A DNA stretch of 64,000 nucleotides from Aselliscus stoliczkanus (Eukaryota; Chordata; Mammalia; Chiroptera; Hipposideridae): positions 60,842,771 to 60,906,770 of the forward strand of contig CM066737.1 of NCBI GenBank assembly GCA_033961575.1, read 5' to 3'. A program made the position numbers and the translations under genes. Shown in pieces: positions 1 through 10,900 of the stretch (its first letter is position 1; every line of letters starts with the position of its first letter). Below the pieces are notes generated by a model. It worked only from the letters and a program-made list of their open reading frames with translations. It ran no database searches and was not told the origin of the DNA.

Positions 1-260
1 ATGTTTACTGTAGCATTATTCATAGTGGCCAAGACATAGAAACCACCAAAATGTCCTTCAATAGATGATTGGATAAAGAAGATGTAGTACATATACACAA
101 TGGAATACTACTCGGTCATAAGAAAAGATGAAATACTGCCATTTGCGACAACATGGATGGGTCTTCAGATTATCATGCTAATCAAATTAATTCAGACAGA
201 AAAAAAATTGAGAACCATATCACTTCATTCATTATGTGGGCTATAAAACTGAAAGAAACT
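1..260 (+). mobile_element. L1 LINE, 3' end of ORF2 (fragment cut by window edge)
   Basis: The translation matches the C-terminus of L1 ORF2 (a run like [12 protein letters not shown]), with an in-frame stop near base 40. It then runs into the L1 3' end around the 'ttcagacagaaaaaaa' block. The element begins before the window, so its length is unknown. Similar 3' ends occur at 26.9, 36.5 and 53.2 kb. It is a dead 5'-truncated or edge-cut copy. Confidence 0.85.
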
Positions 261-2760
261 TGGTTTTAAATTGTGGTTGCACAAGCAGCAATGTGACCTT
301 AGATATTGGTTATCAACCTATCGAAGCCTCATTTTTTGTGTGTAAAATAGGACTCAGGATTCCTGCATCACAGCATAGATTAAAAGTACCACCATTCATA
401 CCAGGTACTCAGTAAAAGCTGCCCTTAAAATTGATCACTTTTGGGAAAAACTAATTACTTAGCTCTCGACATGAGAACATTCTTTATAGAACTGGGCATA
501 GAGTGGAGTTATAAAATGTCTTCTGTGGTTGGTAAGGATTGAGTATGATATCACAAGCACAATGTCATGTGTGACATTTATTATATGTTCATTGAATGTT
601 TTATGCAGATTAACAGAAAAATATTGTTGCTAATAAGATCATTCATTCTGAATTATCCAAGATAGAATATTTAAAGTGAGTGTTGTTACCAGAATTTATG
701 AAAAATCACATAAATTACAATAAATTTGTGTTCTAACTATATTTTCTGGAAGTAGACTGAAACATTTTATTAGATCCCTTGGCCTGATTTTAGACTGGAA
801 AATCTGATCACCTGAGTTCTTGGGAATCGTGTAAAATGGCAGAATAATTTACCTAGGGCTTTCATGCCTGGCACAGCAGACTCCAAGCCCCAAAGGCAGA
901 AAAATGATATAAAAGGTAGTGACCTACATTATTGTCAATGAAGAGGTCAGGTACCAATCTACTTTGGATATACCGCCATAGCCCCATCCTGATATCTGAC
1001 AACTAAATGTCTCTAAATGAGTCTTCTTTACTGTATTTAACAATGGAGTTGTTGGGAAGGCAAAAACATTTTGTTACTAATGAAGATATTTTGTTAAACA
1101 TAATTAAACACTCTGCACTAGACTAGAAACATTCATAGCTGTGCTATGTCATTTGAGAATCAGATTGCTGATTTAAAGAAAATTAGAAAGATTTGGAGCT
1201 GAATTGAATACACTGACACTTAGCTCCCCTTTCTTTCCCTCCCTTGATTCTCTAAATCACTGACGACCATATTAGATAGACAGAATGGAGACGGCAAATA
1301 GATCAACTGTGAAGCTCCAGTGAGAAGCAATATCTACATGGGAACATCGTCCAAAGGAGAAGCCCATGAAACTATGTGAGGCTGAGAAAGCCTCCATCTA
1401 TCATGAACCAGTGGGACAAAAGTAAAAGCTGACAAAAAAGTATGTTTTAATTTTTTTTAATTTAATAAAATATGAACATTACCTGTAAAAATAAAGCCAA
1501 CTATTTTAAATTAGAGACTTTTCATGTATGTTTCTTTTGCTTTATAGCATCTGTGTTTACATTTAAAATATTGCCTAGTTAGTCAAGGATATGACCATAT
1601 AGTATTAAGCATTTATAAGGTCAAATAAAACAATCTATCTAAATTACAAGAATATTATATTGTTATGAAAACCCAGATACCTGTAACTGAGTCTAGATAT
1701 GCAGCTGAATAAAGAACAAAATAAAAAGGCAAAAACAAACTTAATTGTGAAGTAAACATACTCGTATTATGAAAAGAGCAATGAAAATTAAGTAAATATA
1801 TAAAATGAATGCTTTGAAGACACAATGCATATTTTATTATTTTTTTCTCAAGGAATAGAAAGGAGGGCAAAGGAGCAAAAGATTACATTGGTTTTTATCC
1901 ATCAGTTTGCAGGAGGAAAAAGCCTCCTGTTTGTATTTGACCTCATATTGATTTAGTTCCTCACATAGAAGTTCAAAACCTCTCCCCCCTCCTTTTTCTC
2001 CCCAAAGAGGTTTTTTTCTGGCAATCTTGTTTTCTCAGCAAAGGTTTCTTTCAAAGGAAAACAAAATCCCTGATGATCACAAAGGATGATAGAGGATGGC
2101 TTGTCCTTTTTCTGTGGGGGAAAAATAATCTATTTGCAAAATTATTTGGAAGTTCAATCAAAAGGTGAATTTTTCCAGGACAGGAAAGAGAAATATCAAA
2201 AGCTAGTATAGGAAAGAATTATGCCAAAAAGAGAAGAAGGAATCTAGGAATTTTTAGTAGAACTATATTTTTCTCATAAATGCTTTTAACTAATGACAAG
2301 ATCACATCAACCATGTTTTTAGGATACGTGCTCCAAATTCCTGGATCCAGCCTCACCTCCTGAAGCAGCATACCTATATTTTGATGTCAGATAGGTTGAT
2401 ACCTGAAAGGAGCTTCAAAAGGTTGTTATATCTGACAACAATAAGTCAAGATTGACTGAAGGAGATTGAAATCAGATTGCCAATTCAACTGAAATGATTG
2501 TACTCTCTATTCTGTATCTTCATTTTGGAAAAACATGAACATAGAACTATCTTTGAATAAAAAAAAACAGCAACAAAAAACCTAGTGATCACAATCCATC
2601 AGGCTGACAAATCACTTGTAGATATAATCGCAGCACTATCTACAAACCAGCTATGTGCTCACTCAACCTGGATGATTATTTTAGGTGTTCCTGGTCCTTA
2701 TGTGGTTCTTCAAAAATCTTTGTGATAACTGCTCCTATTGAATTTCTAGAGATATAATTG
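261..2760. other. Unassigned AT-rich intergenic DNA
   Basis: About 2.5 kb with no long open frame, no RNA gene and no repeat I can name. It holds short A/T runs and a G-poor, C-rich patch near 1980-2010. A very old repeat could lie here below visual detection. Confidence 0.5.
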
Positions 2761-2779
2761 AAAGAGGCTTGCATACAGC

Positions 2780-3070
2780 TCACAGCAATTTATTCATTCA
2801 AAAAAATGTTATTGTCTACCTGCTAAGTAACAAGCAATGTGCTAACTGGATACAAGGAAAAAGAGAAAAAGTAAAGAAAGGAGGTATGGAAAGGAGAGAA
2901 GAAGGAAAGGATACAAAAAAGAAGGAAGGAAGAATGGCAGGGAGGACAGAATAGAAAGAAAGGCAAGACCCCTGCCCTCATGAAGCTTGCAGGCTAATGG
3001 GGATGATAAATAATAATAAAAAAATAATACATGCAAGTTAGCAAATGTGATAAGTGCTAATAAGAGTCAT
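2780..3070 (+). repeat. Ancient interspersed repeat (L2/L3/MIR-type tail) with GA-rich insert
   Basis: The wording 'aatttattcattcaaaa', then 'ctgctaagtaacaagcaatgtgct', then 'cctgccctcatgaagcttgcagg', then 'gataagtgctaa', follows in order an ancient mammalian repeat whose consensus reads roughly 'ttcattcaac..tgtgccaggcact..cctgccctcatggagctt..gataagtgct'. A purine-only low-complexity stretch (about 2860-2955) interrupts it and produces the open frames seen here. I do not name the exact family. Confidence 0.5.
2858..2960. repeat. GA-rich low-complexity tract
   Basis: About 100 bp of almost pure purine (aaagag, gaagga, aaggaa units). It explains the lysine/glutamate-rich and antisense phenylalanine/leucine-rich frames here, which are not genes. 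Confidence 0.8.
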
Positions 3071-3516
3071 ATCATACTATGAAACCATATAATAGGGTGA
3101 TTAGAATTAATCAGAGAGATTAAAGAACTTCCCTGATGTGAGCAAAGACATAAAACATCAATAGCAAAGGCTAGAAAAGAGTGTTTCTGGAATTTGTTTC
3201 TATTTTGCACACCAGTCTGCCTTCCTATCCTTGCAAACTGGGCTGGAACAAAGAAGAGCCATCACGAGCACATTTAGCCACTTGTTCTAAAGCCTCCTTT
3301 AGAGTCAAGCCAGCCCTAAACTACCTGCTTTGACATACTTTCCTCTGGATTACTCCCAGTCTTCCCCCCAAAGTCTAGAATGCTAAAGACACTTCAAAAA
3401 ACAGCTTACTCATTATTCAAAATGCATCCGTCCTCCCACAATGATTTGGGGATGAAGGAGCAAAAGAAAATAAAGAAAGAATCCTTTAATTATAGCACTT
3501 TATACCTCCCACCAAG
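3071..3516. other. Unassigned intergenic DNA
   Basis: No open frame of note, no recognisable repeat and no RNA gene. It ends at the target-site duplication of the next SINE. Confidence 0.5.
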
Positions 3517-3527
3517 AGGTGACAATT

Positions 3528-3894
3528 ATTTTTTTTTTTAAGATTTTATTGGGGAATTGGGGGAGGCGAACAGACAAGTTGCTGTCTTTTTGTTCTTCAG
3601 TCTAGTTGAGGAGGACTTTGCTTCACTGGCCCATGTTGGTATTGTCATTGCACTCTTCTTGGATGAGGCAGACCAGTAGCTGGCCTCTGGATGGTCACTC
3701 ACTGTTGCCTACGGCAGCCCACTTCAACAGGGGCAGCAGCCCACACTGTCGCCGTTGCTCACAGCCCAGCTCCAGGTGGAGCTGTTGTTAGCTGTAGGGG
3801 GCAGTGTCACTGGCCCTCATAAATGGGATCCAAACCGGGGCACAGGCATCCCAAACCAGTTCTTAACCAATGCCGCCACTCGGCCAGCCCATAA
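3528..3894 (-). mobile_element. Long tRNA-derived SINE (type B, T+ class)
   Basis: Antisense copy. On the minus strand it starts with a tRNA-like head (ggctggccgagtggc..., A and B box-like blocks), passes through a GC-rich body of repeated 'gtgagctgcc..ggcagcc' units, and ends at 'cccaataaaatct' followed by an A-rich tail. AATAAA beside TCTTTT is the signature of T+ SINEs. An 11-bp target-site duplication, aggtgacaatt, flanks it at 3517-3527 and 3895-3905. I call the family 'type B' here; copies also lie at 4.3, 6.3, 27.4 and 48.7 kb. Confidence 0.9.
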
Positions 3895-3905
3895 AGGTGA
3901 CAATT

Positions 3906-4318
3906 CTTGATATCTCACATAGGTCTTCCTTCGAAAAGTTTCAAGTTAAGTTCTTGCCCACCTTTTCTCCCTCTCTCTCACCTTACCTTACTAAGATACA
4001 GCCTTGCTAACTAAAATCAATAGTTAATTTTCTGGATAGTCTAGGCCTACCATATTACCATCCTATATTTGGTTCGCAGAAGCACAAATATAAAAATTAT
4101 TAAATTAGCAAATCTATTTTTTTAGTTCAATTACCTAGATAACTGAGGCATAAAAACATGTTTCTCCTTAAAACATTTAAATATTTGCTTTGTCATGTTC
4201 AAAGACATTTGGCTTCTCTTTCACCCTGAGTATGCATGCAAAATAACACTGGTTAGATAGATTATTTTGCTCAATATGTAATATTATGCCTAGTATATAT
4301 TGGTATTATTTTTAAAAT
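3906..4318. other. Unassigned intergenic DNA
   Basis: AT-rich spacer between two type B SINEs in opposite orientation. Nothing recognisable. Confidence 0.5.
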
Positions 4319-4327
4319 CTTCTTTTT

Positions 4328-4754
4328 GGACTAGCCGAGTGGCACATTGGTTAAGAGCTGGTTTTGGGATGCCAGCGGCCCCGGTTCAGATCCCACATGT
4401 GAGGGCCAGTGACAATGTCCTCTACAGCTAACAACAGCTCCACCTGGAGCTGGGCTGTGTAAGCCCCGGCGACGGTGTAGGCTGCAGCCCCTGCTGCAGT
4501 GGGCTGCCAAGGCTACAGTGAGTGGCCGGCAGCCAGCGTGAGCTGCGAATAGCGGCGATGAGCGACCATGCAGAGGCCGGCAATTGATCTGCCTCATCCA
4601 GGAGGAGCGCAATGAGGATACCAACATGGGCCAGTGAAGCAACAACGTCCTCTGCAACTAGACTGAAGGACAAAAAGACAGCAACTTGTCTGTTCCTCTT
4701 CCCCTATTCCCCAGCGCTGTTCCCCTCCCCCAATAAAATCTTTTTAAAAAAGTG
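4328..4754 (+). mobile_element. Long tRNA-derived SINE (type B, T+ class)
   Basis: Sense copy, nearly full length at about 427 bp. Order: head 'actagccgagtggc' through 'gttcagatccc' (B box-like), the 'gagggccagtgacaatgtcctc' block, the GC-rich body, then 'ccccaataaaatctttttaaaaaa'. A 9-bp target duplication, cttcttttt, lies at 4319-4327 and 4755-4763. Open frames on both strands here are by-products of its GC richness. With the antisense copy 800 bp upstream it forms an inverted pair. Confidence 0.9.
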
Positions 4755-4962
4755 CTTCTTTTTATTGTTATTAACTTAAAAAAACCTTTGCAGATGCAGA
4801 AACAAAGGTAATATGAATTAACCTATAATTTTTCCAAAAGATGATTATTTTATACTTTGTTGATTGTTGAAAATGTACATTTGAAAACAAGATTTAGAAT
4901 GGAACTACAATAGTCAATTTCTTACATAGCCAAAGATACAGTAAATGAGTGCCTACATTTTT

Positions 4963-5192
4963 TCTTTTATTAGATTCAGGTGTGCGAAACAATGCAATAG
5001 TCATCCTTTTCATCCCTCACAAAGTGGAAAAATCCTCCTCACCTAATCCACCACCCTCCTCCCCATATCATACATATCTATTACAATTCCATTGACTCGA
5101 CTCCCCACACTGTACTCCTCATCTCGTGACTATATATATATTAGATTATAGTTGACATATAATATTATTCAATGGCAGCTTCAGACATACAG
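4963..5192 (-). mobile_element. Severely 5'-truncated L1 (3' UTR only)
   Basis: Reverse complement of the last ~230 bp of the L1 3' UTR seen at 25.3 kb and 58.1 kb: 'ttcaggtgt.c.aaacaatg.aatag', 'cctcacaaagtg', 'ccattgactc', a short TA run, then 'atagttgacata.aatattattca'. A 17-bp target duplication (tgagtgcctacattttt) sits at 4946-4962 and 5193-5209, so this is a complete short insertion and not a relic of a larger one. Confidence 0.9.
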
Positions 5193-5209
5193 TGAGTGCC
5201 TACATTTTT

Positions 5210-5499
5210 AAATTGATGTAGTTTATTTGAGTAATTTTTCCATCAAAATCTAGACATCTTAGTTTAGTTTTCTGCCATTCATTTCCCTGCTAGGCCTGTC
5301 AATGACTCAATTCTTTATCTCCCACTTGCAGTATGCATTAGATATTCTGACTTACGTTCCATGTATAATGTGACTTGGTTTGACTACTCAAATGTACATA
5401 ATTTAGGTATTTCTTATACCTTTGTTAATGATTTGGTTTCCATTTTATGAAGCTTTCTCATTTGTATTTTGTTTATTTACATAGGTTTATGTATTAAAT
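5210..5499. other. Unassigned AT-rich DNA
   Basis: No gene, RNA or repeat recognised. Confidence 0.5.
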
Positions 5500-5660
5500 T
5501 TATTTGGGTGGCATTGATTAGTAAAATTATATAGGTTTTAAGCATACATTTCTTTTTTAAAATTTGATCTATTTTGGTGACAATCGTTAGGAAAATTATA
5601 TAGGTTTCAAGTGTACAATTCTATAACAAATCATAGATTTTTAACCAATTAAATGTTCTC
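5500..5660 (-). repeat. Two L1 3'-end-like fragments in tandem
   Basis: The blocks 'ggcattgattagtaaaattatatagg' (about 5511) and 'gacaatcgttaggaaaattatatagg' (about 5579), each followed by a 'caagtgtaca'-like stretch, look like the reverse complement of L1 3' tails. They repeat with a period of about 68 bp. No target duplication is visible. Confidence 0.5.
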
Positions 5661-5903
5661 TTTCTACTTTTTTCTGACCCATTTTTTAAAAAAAATATAC
5701 AGAATCCTCTGCCATTTAGAAATATATCTTTATCTGAAAATTGTCACTTCAATAATAGGATAATTTATGAAATCAAATATGAAAATAATGTGAATGTTAA
5801 AATATAGGTATAGGTTTAAGTAAATGATGGAATGTTTACACATAGGGCTATCATATAACAGTTAAAATAACACTTGCAAAGAGTTTATAAAAAGTGTGCA
5901 TGT

Positions 5904-6010
5904 GGGCCGCCCAAGTGGCCCGGTGGTTAAGTGCTGGCTTGGGAAGCCAGCAGCCCCGGTTTGGGTCCCACATATGAGGGCCAGTGACACTGCCCTCAAA
6001 AAAATTTTTA
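5904..6010 (+). mobile_element. Short tRNA-derived SINE (type A)
   Basis: About 100 bp: tRNA-like head, the 'cttgggaagccag' stem, a B box-like segment near 'gtttgggtccc', then 'gagggccagtgacactgccctc' and an A tail. The flanking duplication is aaaaagtgtgcatgt (5889-5903) against aaaaagtgtggatgt (6011-6025), one mismatch. It is identical in plan to the first ~100 bp of the long type B SINE. Confidence 0.9.
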
Positions 6011-6298
6011 AAAAAGTGTGGATGTTCATGCTATTGTGATAAGTAGAAAAGGCAAACTATGTAATTTGATATGCAATATTATTATGGACTTGTAGAAACA
6101 AAATAATACTCTGTATAGAAAAAATACTGGAGGTAAATCTGTGAAAGTGATTATTTATGGGGAATGTGATTATGTAGGTGATTCTTTTCTATATTTTCCA
6201 ACTTTAGAATATGAACACATTTTTAAATGAAAGTTAATATTTATTTTCCTTTCTAAATATGGGCTTTCCTAGTCAAAACTTTAGAAATACAGATTTTT

Positions 6299-6740
6299 TA
6301 AAAAATATTTTAATTGGGAAATTGGGGGAGGGGAACAGCATTGGGGAATTGGGGAAAGGGAACAGACAAGTTGCTGTCCTTTTTTTGTTCTTCAGTCTAG
6401 TTGTTGAGGACGTTGATTCACTGGCCTATGTTGGTATTATCATTGAGCTCTTCCCGGGTGAGGCAGATCAGTTGCCGACCTCTGGATGGCCATTCACAGC
6501 GGCTCTTGGCCACTCACTCCGGCTGCCGGCCACTCACTGTAGCCTATGGCAGCCCACTGCAGCAGGGGCTGCCAACTACACCATCACCAGGACTCATGCA
6601 GCCCAGCTCCAAGTCAAACTGTTGTTCACCATCTTAGCTGTAGAGGGCAATGTCACTGGCCCTCATATGTGGGGTCTGAACCAGGGCCGCTGGCATCCCA
6701 AGCCAGCTCTTAACCAATGGGCCACTCGGCAAGCCTTAAA
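6299..6740 (-). mobile_element. Long tRNA-derived SINE (type B, T+ class)
   Basis: Antisense copy of about 442 bp with a 14-bp target duplication, aaatacagattttt, at 6285-6298 and 6741-6754. The 3' end on the minus strand carries a doubled 'ttccccaat..ttcccc' block. The 165-residue open frame across it (6259-6756) is a by-product and has no resemblance to a known protein. Confidence 0.92.
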
Positions 6741-7007
6741 AAATACAGATTTTTAAATGACAAGTTTATCCATTCATCATAGAACATTGTGGAAGGTAGC
6801 TTCTAAGCTGGTCCTCTGTGATGCCAGACTCCTGATATTTATGTACTTGCATAATAACTTTTCTTTGGGTGTATGCTAGCCAAAGTGAGTTATGTCTAAT
6901 AAAGAGAAAACAGCAAAAGAGAAGAGATGTCACTTCCAAGATTAGATTACAAAACCTAGGGTTTCTATCTTGCTCATGCTCTCTGGCTCTCTCTTCTTTC
7001 TCAGTCT

Positions 7008-7213
7008 GATGAAGCATGCAGCCCGCCATCCCATGCGGGAGTTGAACCGGCAACTTTGTTGTTAAGAGAACACCATGTTCAATCTTAATTGCAGGGAAAG
7101 TGGGGGAGGAGGAGAATCGGGGGGCTGGCGCAGCCCACCATCCTATGGGGGTGTCAAACCGGGAACCCTGTTAGAGCTAGAGCTCTCACTAGCTGAGCCA
7201 CCCGACAGGCCCC
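7008..7213 (-). mobile_element. tRNA-derived SINE fragment (type D, two heads)
   Basis: Antisense. It contains two 'ccatccyatg.ggg.gt..aac.gg.aac' tRNA-like segments, at about 7027-7054 and 7138-7166, and ends at 'gagccacccgacaggccc', the complement of the SINE 5' end. The 3' part with AATAAA is missing and no target duplication is clear, so it is truncated or decayed. Confidence 0.75.
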
Positions 7214-7610
7214 ATAATTATTTTTCAATCAGTAGGACATGGACTTCCTTCTGTTCTGAAGAAAAGAAAAAAACCAAAAACCTTAACAATAGATATTTAC
7301 ATTGTAACTGCTCCATTACTTGAAATTTAAATTATATGACTTTCTAGAAAGGCAGCAACTTTTCAAAGCTTGTATCAGCAAAAGATATCTTATTATAAAT
7401 GAAAACAGAACTTATTTAAACAACTCAACATTTTTCAGCATGAGTTTCAAATAGTTTAATTAACATATTAATAATTATAATTTTCATAGAAACACTTCTA
7501 TACTTAAAAACAGCTTTAATATTTTATATGCTCTTCATTCTATTTAATTTATTTAAAAATATTTATTGTTATATAAATCATACTTAATATCATTCTTGTT
7601 GTGTAAGAGT
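7214..7610. other. Unassigned AT-rich DNA
   Basis: Very AT-rich, no recognisable element. Confidence 0.5.
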
Positions 7611-7980
7611 TAAACAATATAGATACCATATGAGCTCACTTATATGTGGAACCTCAAGAACAAAATAAACAAAAACGGACTCATAGATGCAAGGAACAAG
7701 CTGATGGTTGTCAGGTGGGAGAGGTTTTGGGGGCTGTGTGAAAAAGGTCAAGGGGTTAAGAAGTACAAATTGGTAGTTACAAAATAGTCATGAAGATGTA
7801 AAGAACAGCATAGGGAATATAGTTGATCATACTTTAACAACTATGTATAGTGCCAGGTGGGTACTAGACTAGCCGGGAGATCACTGATCACTTTGTAAAT
7901 TATATAAATGTCTAACCACTATGCTGTACACCTGAAACTAATATAAAATCATACTAAAAATCAACTGTAATTTAAAAAGT
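7611..7980 (+). mobile_element. L1 3' end (3' UTR unit A only)
   Basis: Matches the classic L1 tail in order: 'ccatatgagctcacttatatgtgga', 'tggttgtcaggtggga', 'agggaatatagttgat', 'gtaaattatataaatgtctaacc', 'tacacctgaaactaatata'. It ends in an A-rich tail at about 7977. Unlike the copies at 35.5-37.3 kb it has only one 3' UTR unit. 5' truncated. Confidence 0.9.
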
Positions 7981-7984
7981 TTCT

Positions 7985-8222
7985 CGTTCCTAAACTTGGG
8001 ATGCCTCAGGTGTAACAAAACCCGGTGTTTGCAAAGCATCCACTGCACAGCTCTGTCTTGCCCCTGTGGGACTTGAGACCTAGGGAACAGACACCAACAT
8101 GAAGCTGCTTGCAGTGCTGTGAGTAATAAAGCCCTTTGTCTCTGACTCAGGAGTTTTACGTCTTTTGTCAGTACCCATGGAACTGCAGCAAGCTATCTTG
8201 TTAGTTGGCAAGTAGAATAAAA
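7985..8222 (+). mobile_element. LTR-like left end of a decayed endogenous retrovirus
   Basis: A GC-richer block with AATAAA at about 8127, followed by 'gccctttgtctctgactcaggag', 'cttttgtcagtacccatggaactg' and 'ggcaagtag..aatctcaaacc'. A similar block lies at 13195-13375, so I read the two as LTR-derived ends. The outer boundary is not clear and no primer-binding site can be named with confidence. Confidence 0.55.
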
Positions 8223-9659
8223 TCTCAAACCGTTAATTACTCATAACAACTCTGGTGATGATGAGGATAGGATACTGACAGAGACATTGCTCTTTGGAAG
8301 AGAAAGGATGATGGCCTTGCAAGCCAGGTTTGGGATATGAAATGACTATCTGAGATCCACTAGTGCATGGTGTTGCACAAATGATGGGGACGAGTAATAA
8401 AAGACCCTGTCCTGTTAGTGAGTGTTTAGAGGCTGAGTGATGCATGGCTGTGTTCAAACAAGCCACCCAAATGGTGTTTAGATTTGTTTCTCCTCTACTT
8501 TAGGGGGGAGGACAAAATAATTTTATTACGACAATGGAACTGCAAGGTCCAGGCCTCAGTTGAAATACAATGTGGCTGTAACAACTGAGAAAAGGAGTCC
8601 CCAAAGGTGAAATAAATGTCAGCAACAAAGATATAGAACTTTGGGTGGATCTAAAACATTAGAAGTTTATTTAGTTAAGCCATGAGCAGCTGCCAGGGTT
8701 CCCAAAGAGAACAGTGTCTTGTTTATTTGCATAAGAATACTCTTTTTCTCTGTGTCCCATTTCCTCCCTCCCCTTTTGCTGTAACCTCATCTACTTTAAG
8801 TACCAACATGGAGCTTGTCCCCAAGAAGGACTAAGAGCTATGCTCACCCAAATAATATGCTGAGGAATTTTCAGAAGGGGAAGGATTGAATCTTTAATGA
8901 CTCTGGTCCCATCAAGGTAGGAGTGACCCAGATTCAACTGATGAGCTTTGGACTGGGTTCACAATAGACAAGGAAAGCTAACGTGACATTGTGAGTGAGA
9001 TCCTTTGGCTCATTTAATGTTTTTCTTGCCTCTACACCTAAATGTATAGTAGAGATTAATAGAGTAGAGATTGTACTTGCTTTTTCATTTTTAATAGAGA
9101 GGATTATCCCATCAGAAAAAAAAAACACATATTGAGAAGTGCTAATTCCTTTTGGGCTCATGATCCTATTGACACCTTTGAACTACAAGTCTGTGTGACT
9201 GTGATTTTTCTAATTATATCATCTAGCAAAGGGAGGCAACCTCCACCTTGAGGCACCCCTCAGGGTTTTGGATTTATCACCCCTTTAGAAAAGCAGCTAT
9301 TAACTTGCTATTGGGGCTCTTGTTGAAATTGAACACCTGACCCAAGGAGGCCTTGTGACTCTCCAGCCTGATATTTCCATTTTGGGGTGGATCAAATTAT
9401 ACTCAATGACTACTAAGGTGAGGAAGATACAAGCCTCATTTTTAAAATGGAAATAGTATGTTGAAGGATGTAGCCAGCCTGCTCACAGAAGCACCTTGAT
9501 TTTACATGAAAAAATAGCAACTATCCCTTTGGAGGAAATTTTATTGCACACTCTGCCACCTGAAACAAAGCTGCTGGTTGAGAGTGGCCCTCAATTCCCC
9601 TAAATACTTAGGCCTGCTTTACTGACAGGCTAATCAAAAACAATAGTGTCCACTAGACA

Positions 9660-10225
9660 GTGGCAGCTGTTAGACCTCAGATCCAGCTACACAGAACTGA
9701 AAATGGACATAGTCACTCCACACATAGGATAGAACTCAAGGCCATCCTCATGCTTCTGGCCAATACTCCTTTTTTAAGATTTTTTTTATTGGGGAATAGG
9801 GGAGGGGAACAATGTTGGGGAATTAGGGAAGGGGAACATTGTGTTTTCCAGGAACCATCAGCTCCAAGTCAAGTTGTTGTCCTTCAATCTTAGTTGTGGA
9901 GGGTGCAAGCTCAACTCAAAGTCAAGTCAGTTCAGTCTAGTTGGAGGGAGGGGGCAACCCACCATCCCTTGCGGGAGTCGAACTGGCAACTTTGCTTCTA
10001 AGAGCATGCGGTTTCACCAGCTCAGTGGCAGCTCAGCTTGGGCGCAGCTCACTGGCCCATGTGGGAATTGAACTGGCAACTCTATTGCTTAGAGCTCATT
10101 CTTTTAACCAACTGAGCCACTCATTTGGCTCCTGGCCAATACTCTTCTTAATAAACCTTATTATATTTTCACTATTGCCAATGGCCTCACTGTTTCAGTT
10201 GCTACCTGGAAAACCGAAGACTAGT
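9660..10225 (+). pseudogene. Retroviral pol remnant: RNase H-like segment split by a SINE
   Basis: The plus-strand translation shows a short RNase H-like stretch up to about 9768 (a Glu-Leu-Lys-Ala type segment) that resumes after 10132 with a segment reading about YYIFT and then an Ala-Asn-Gly-Leu. A type D SINE with 13-bp target duplications sits between. Frames shift on either side. Non-functional; described only, not reassembled. Confidence 0.6.
9769..10131 (-). mobile_element. Long two-headed tRNA-derived SINE (type D, T+ class)
   Basis: Antisense. On the minus strand: head 'gagccaaatgagtggctcagttgg', a second head-like segment with 'gcatgctcttagaagc', then a tail of 'ccccaacattgttcccctcccc..' and 'cccaataaaaaaaatct'. 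A 13-bp target duplication, ctggccaatactc, lies at 9756-9768 and 10132-10144. It splits the retroviral RNase H-like remnant. Confidence 0.92.
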
Positions 10226-10299
10226 TGATGAAAGTCTTTTTCCCCGTTAGTGCTGTAAGCTTTAGAAACTAGTCTTGGCTACTAGCCCAAGTGTCAGAA

Positions 10300-10545
10300 T
10301 CATACATGTAGATGCCATGTGAGGGCCCATGCTCTGATGAGACTGACTGGAATCAAGCTGCTGCTCAGGTCTATACTGATCAGATTGCCATCAATGATGC
10401 CTGGATCTGTCACTGCTCTGCATATGGTGACACATCCACTAGCATAAAATGGGCACCAAGTAAAGGACTCTGTATTTCTGATGCAGAGGCCACCGCTGCA
10501 TGCCAGACTTGGGACTCTTCCTAAAAGTTGACCTGGTTGTCTCAT
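10300..10545 (+). pseudogene. Retroviral pol remnant: RNase H-integrase linker
   Basis: A 70-residue open frame (10312-10524) holds a Trp-Asn-Gln-Ala segment and a Cys-His-Cys cluster. Its place between the RNase H-like and integrase-like parts suggests the linker or zinc-binding region of pol. This is mostly an argument from position. Confidence 0.4.
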
Positions 10546-10639
10546 GTAGGGTAATCAACATAACACAAGTCACATTGCCCTGCCTACTACTGGTAAATTG
10601 ATTATATTGAACCTTTGAACACATCTTTAAGCTGTGTGT

Positions 10640-10900
10640 TGCCTCATGGCTGTTGATACCTTTTCAGACTACAGGGTTTTTGTTTCCGTCTGATTAGCTG
10701 ATTCTAGTCATGCTGTGATAGCCCTTAAAATTAATATGTGTCAAGTGTTTAGCTTTCTGGACCACTTTCAATCTGACAATGGTGTACCTTTTATCATAAA
10801 AGTGACTCAACAATGGGCTGATGGTAAAAGTGTTTGATGGACATTTCATGTCCCTTACCATCCACAGGTGTCTGTTATTTTTTACCTCCTCAAAAATCAC
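10640..10900 (+). pseudogene. Retroviral pol remnant: integrase core-like segment
   Basis: The plus-strand translation contains, in order, a Val-Asp-Thr-Phe-Ser motif, a Ser-Asp-Asn-Gly motif with a downstream Gln-Gln-Trp-Ala, and a His-Val-Pro-Tyr-His-Pro-Gln motif. These are the landmarks of a DDE integrase core of retroviral type. Stops interrupt it (for example after the first 50 bases and before the last motif). Non-functional. Confidence 0.7.

Noticed and set aside
6259..6756. A 165-residue open frame
   Set aside because: It spans an antisense type B SINE and its target duplications; the text is SINE sequence.
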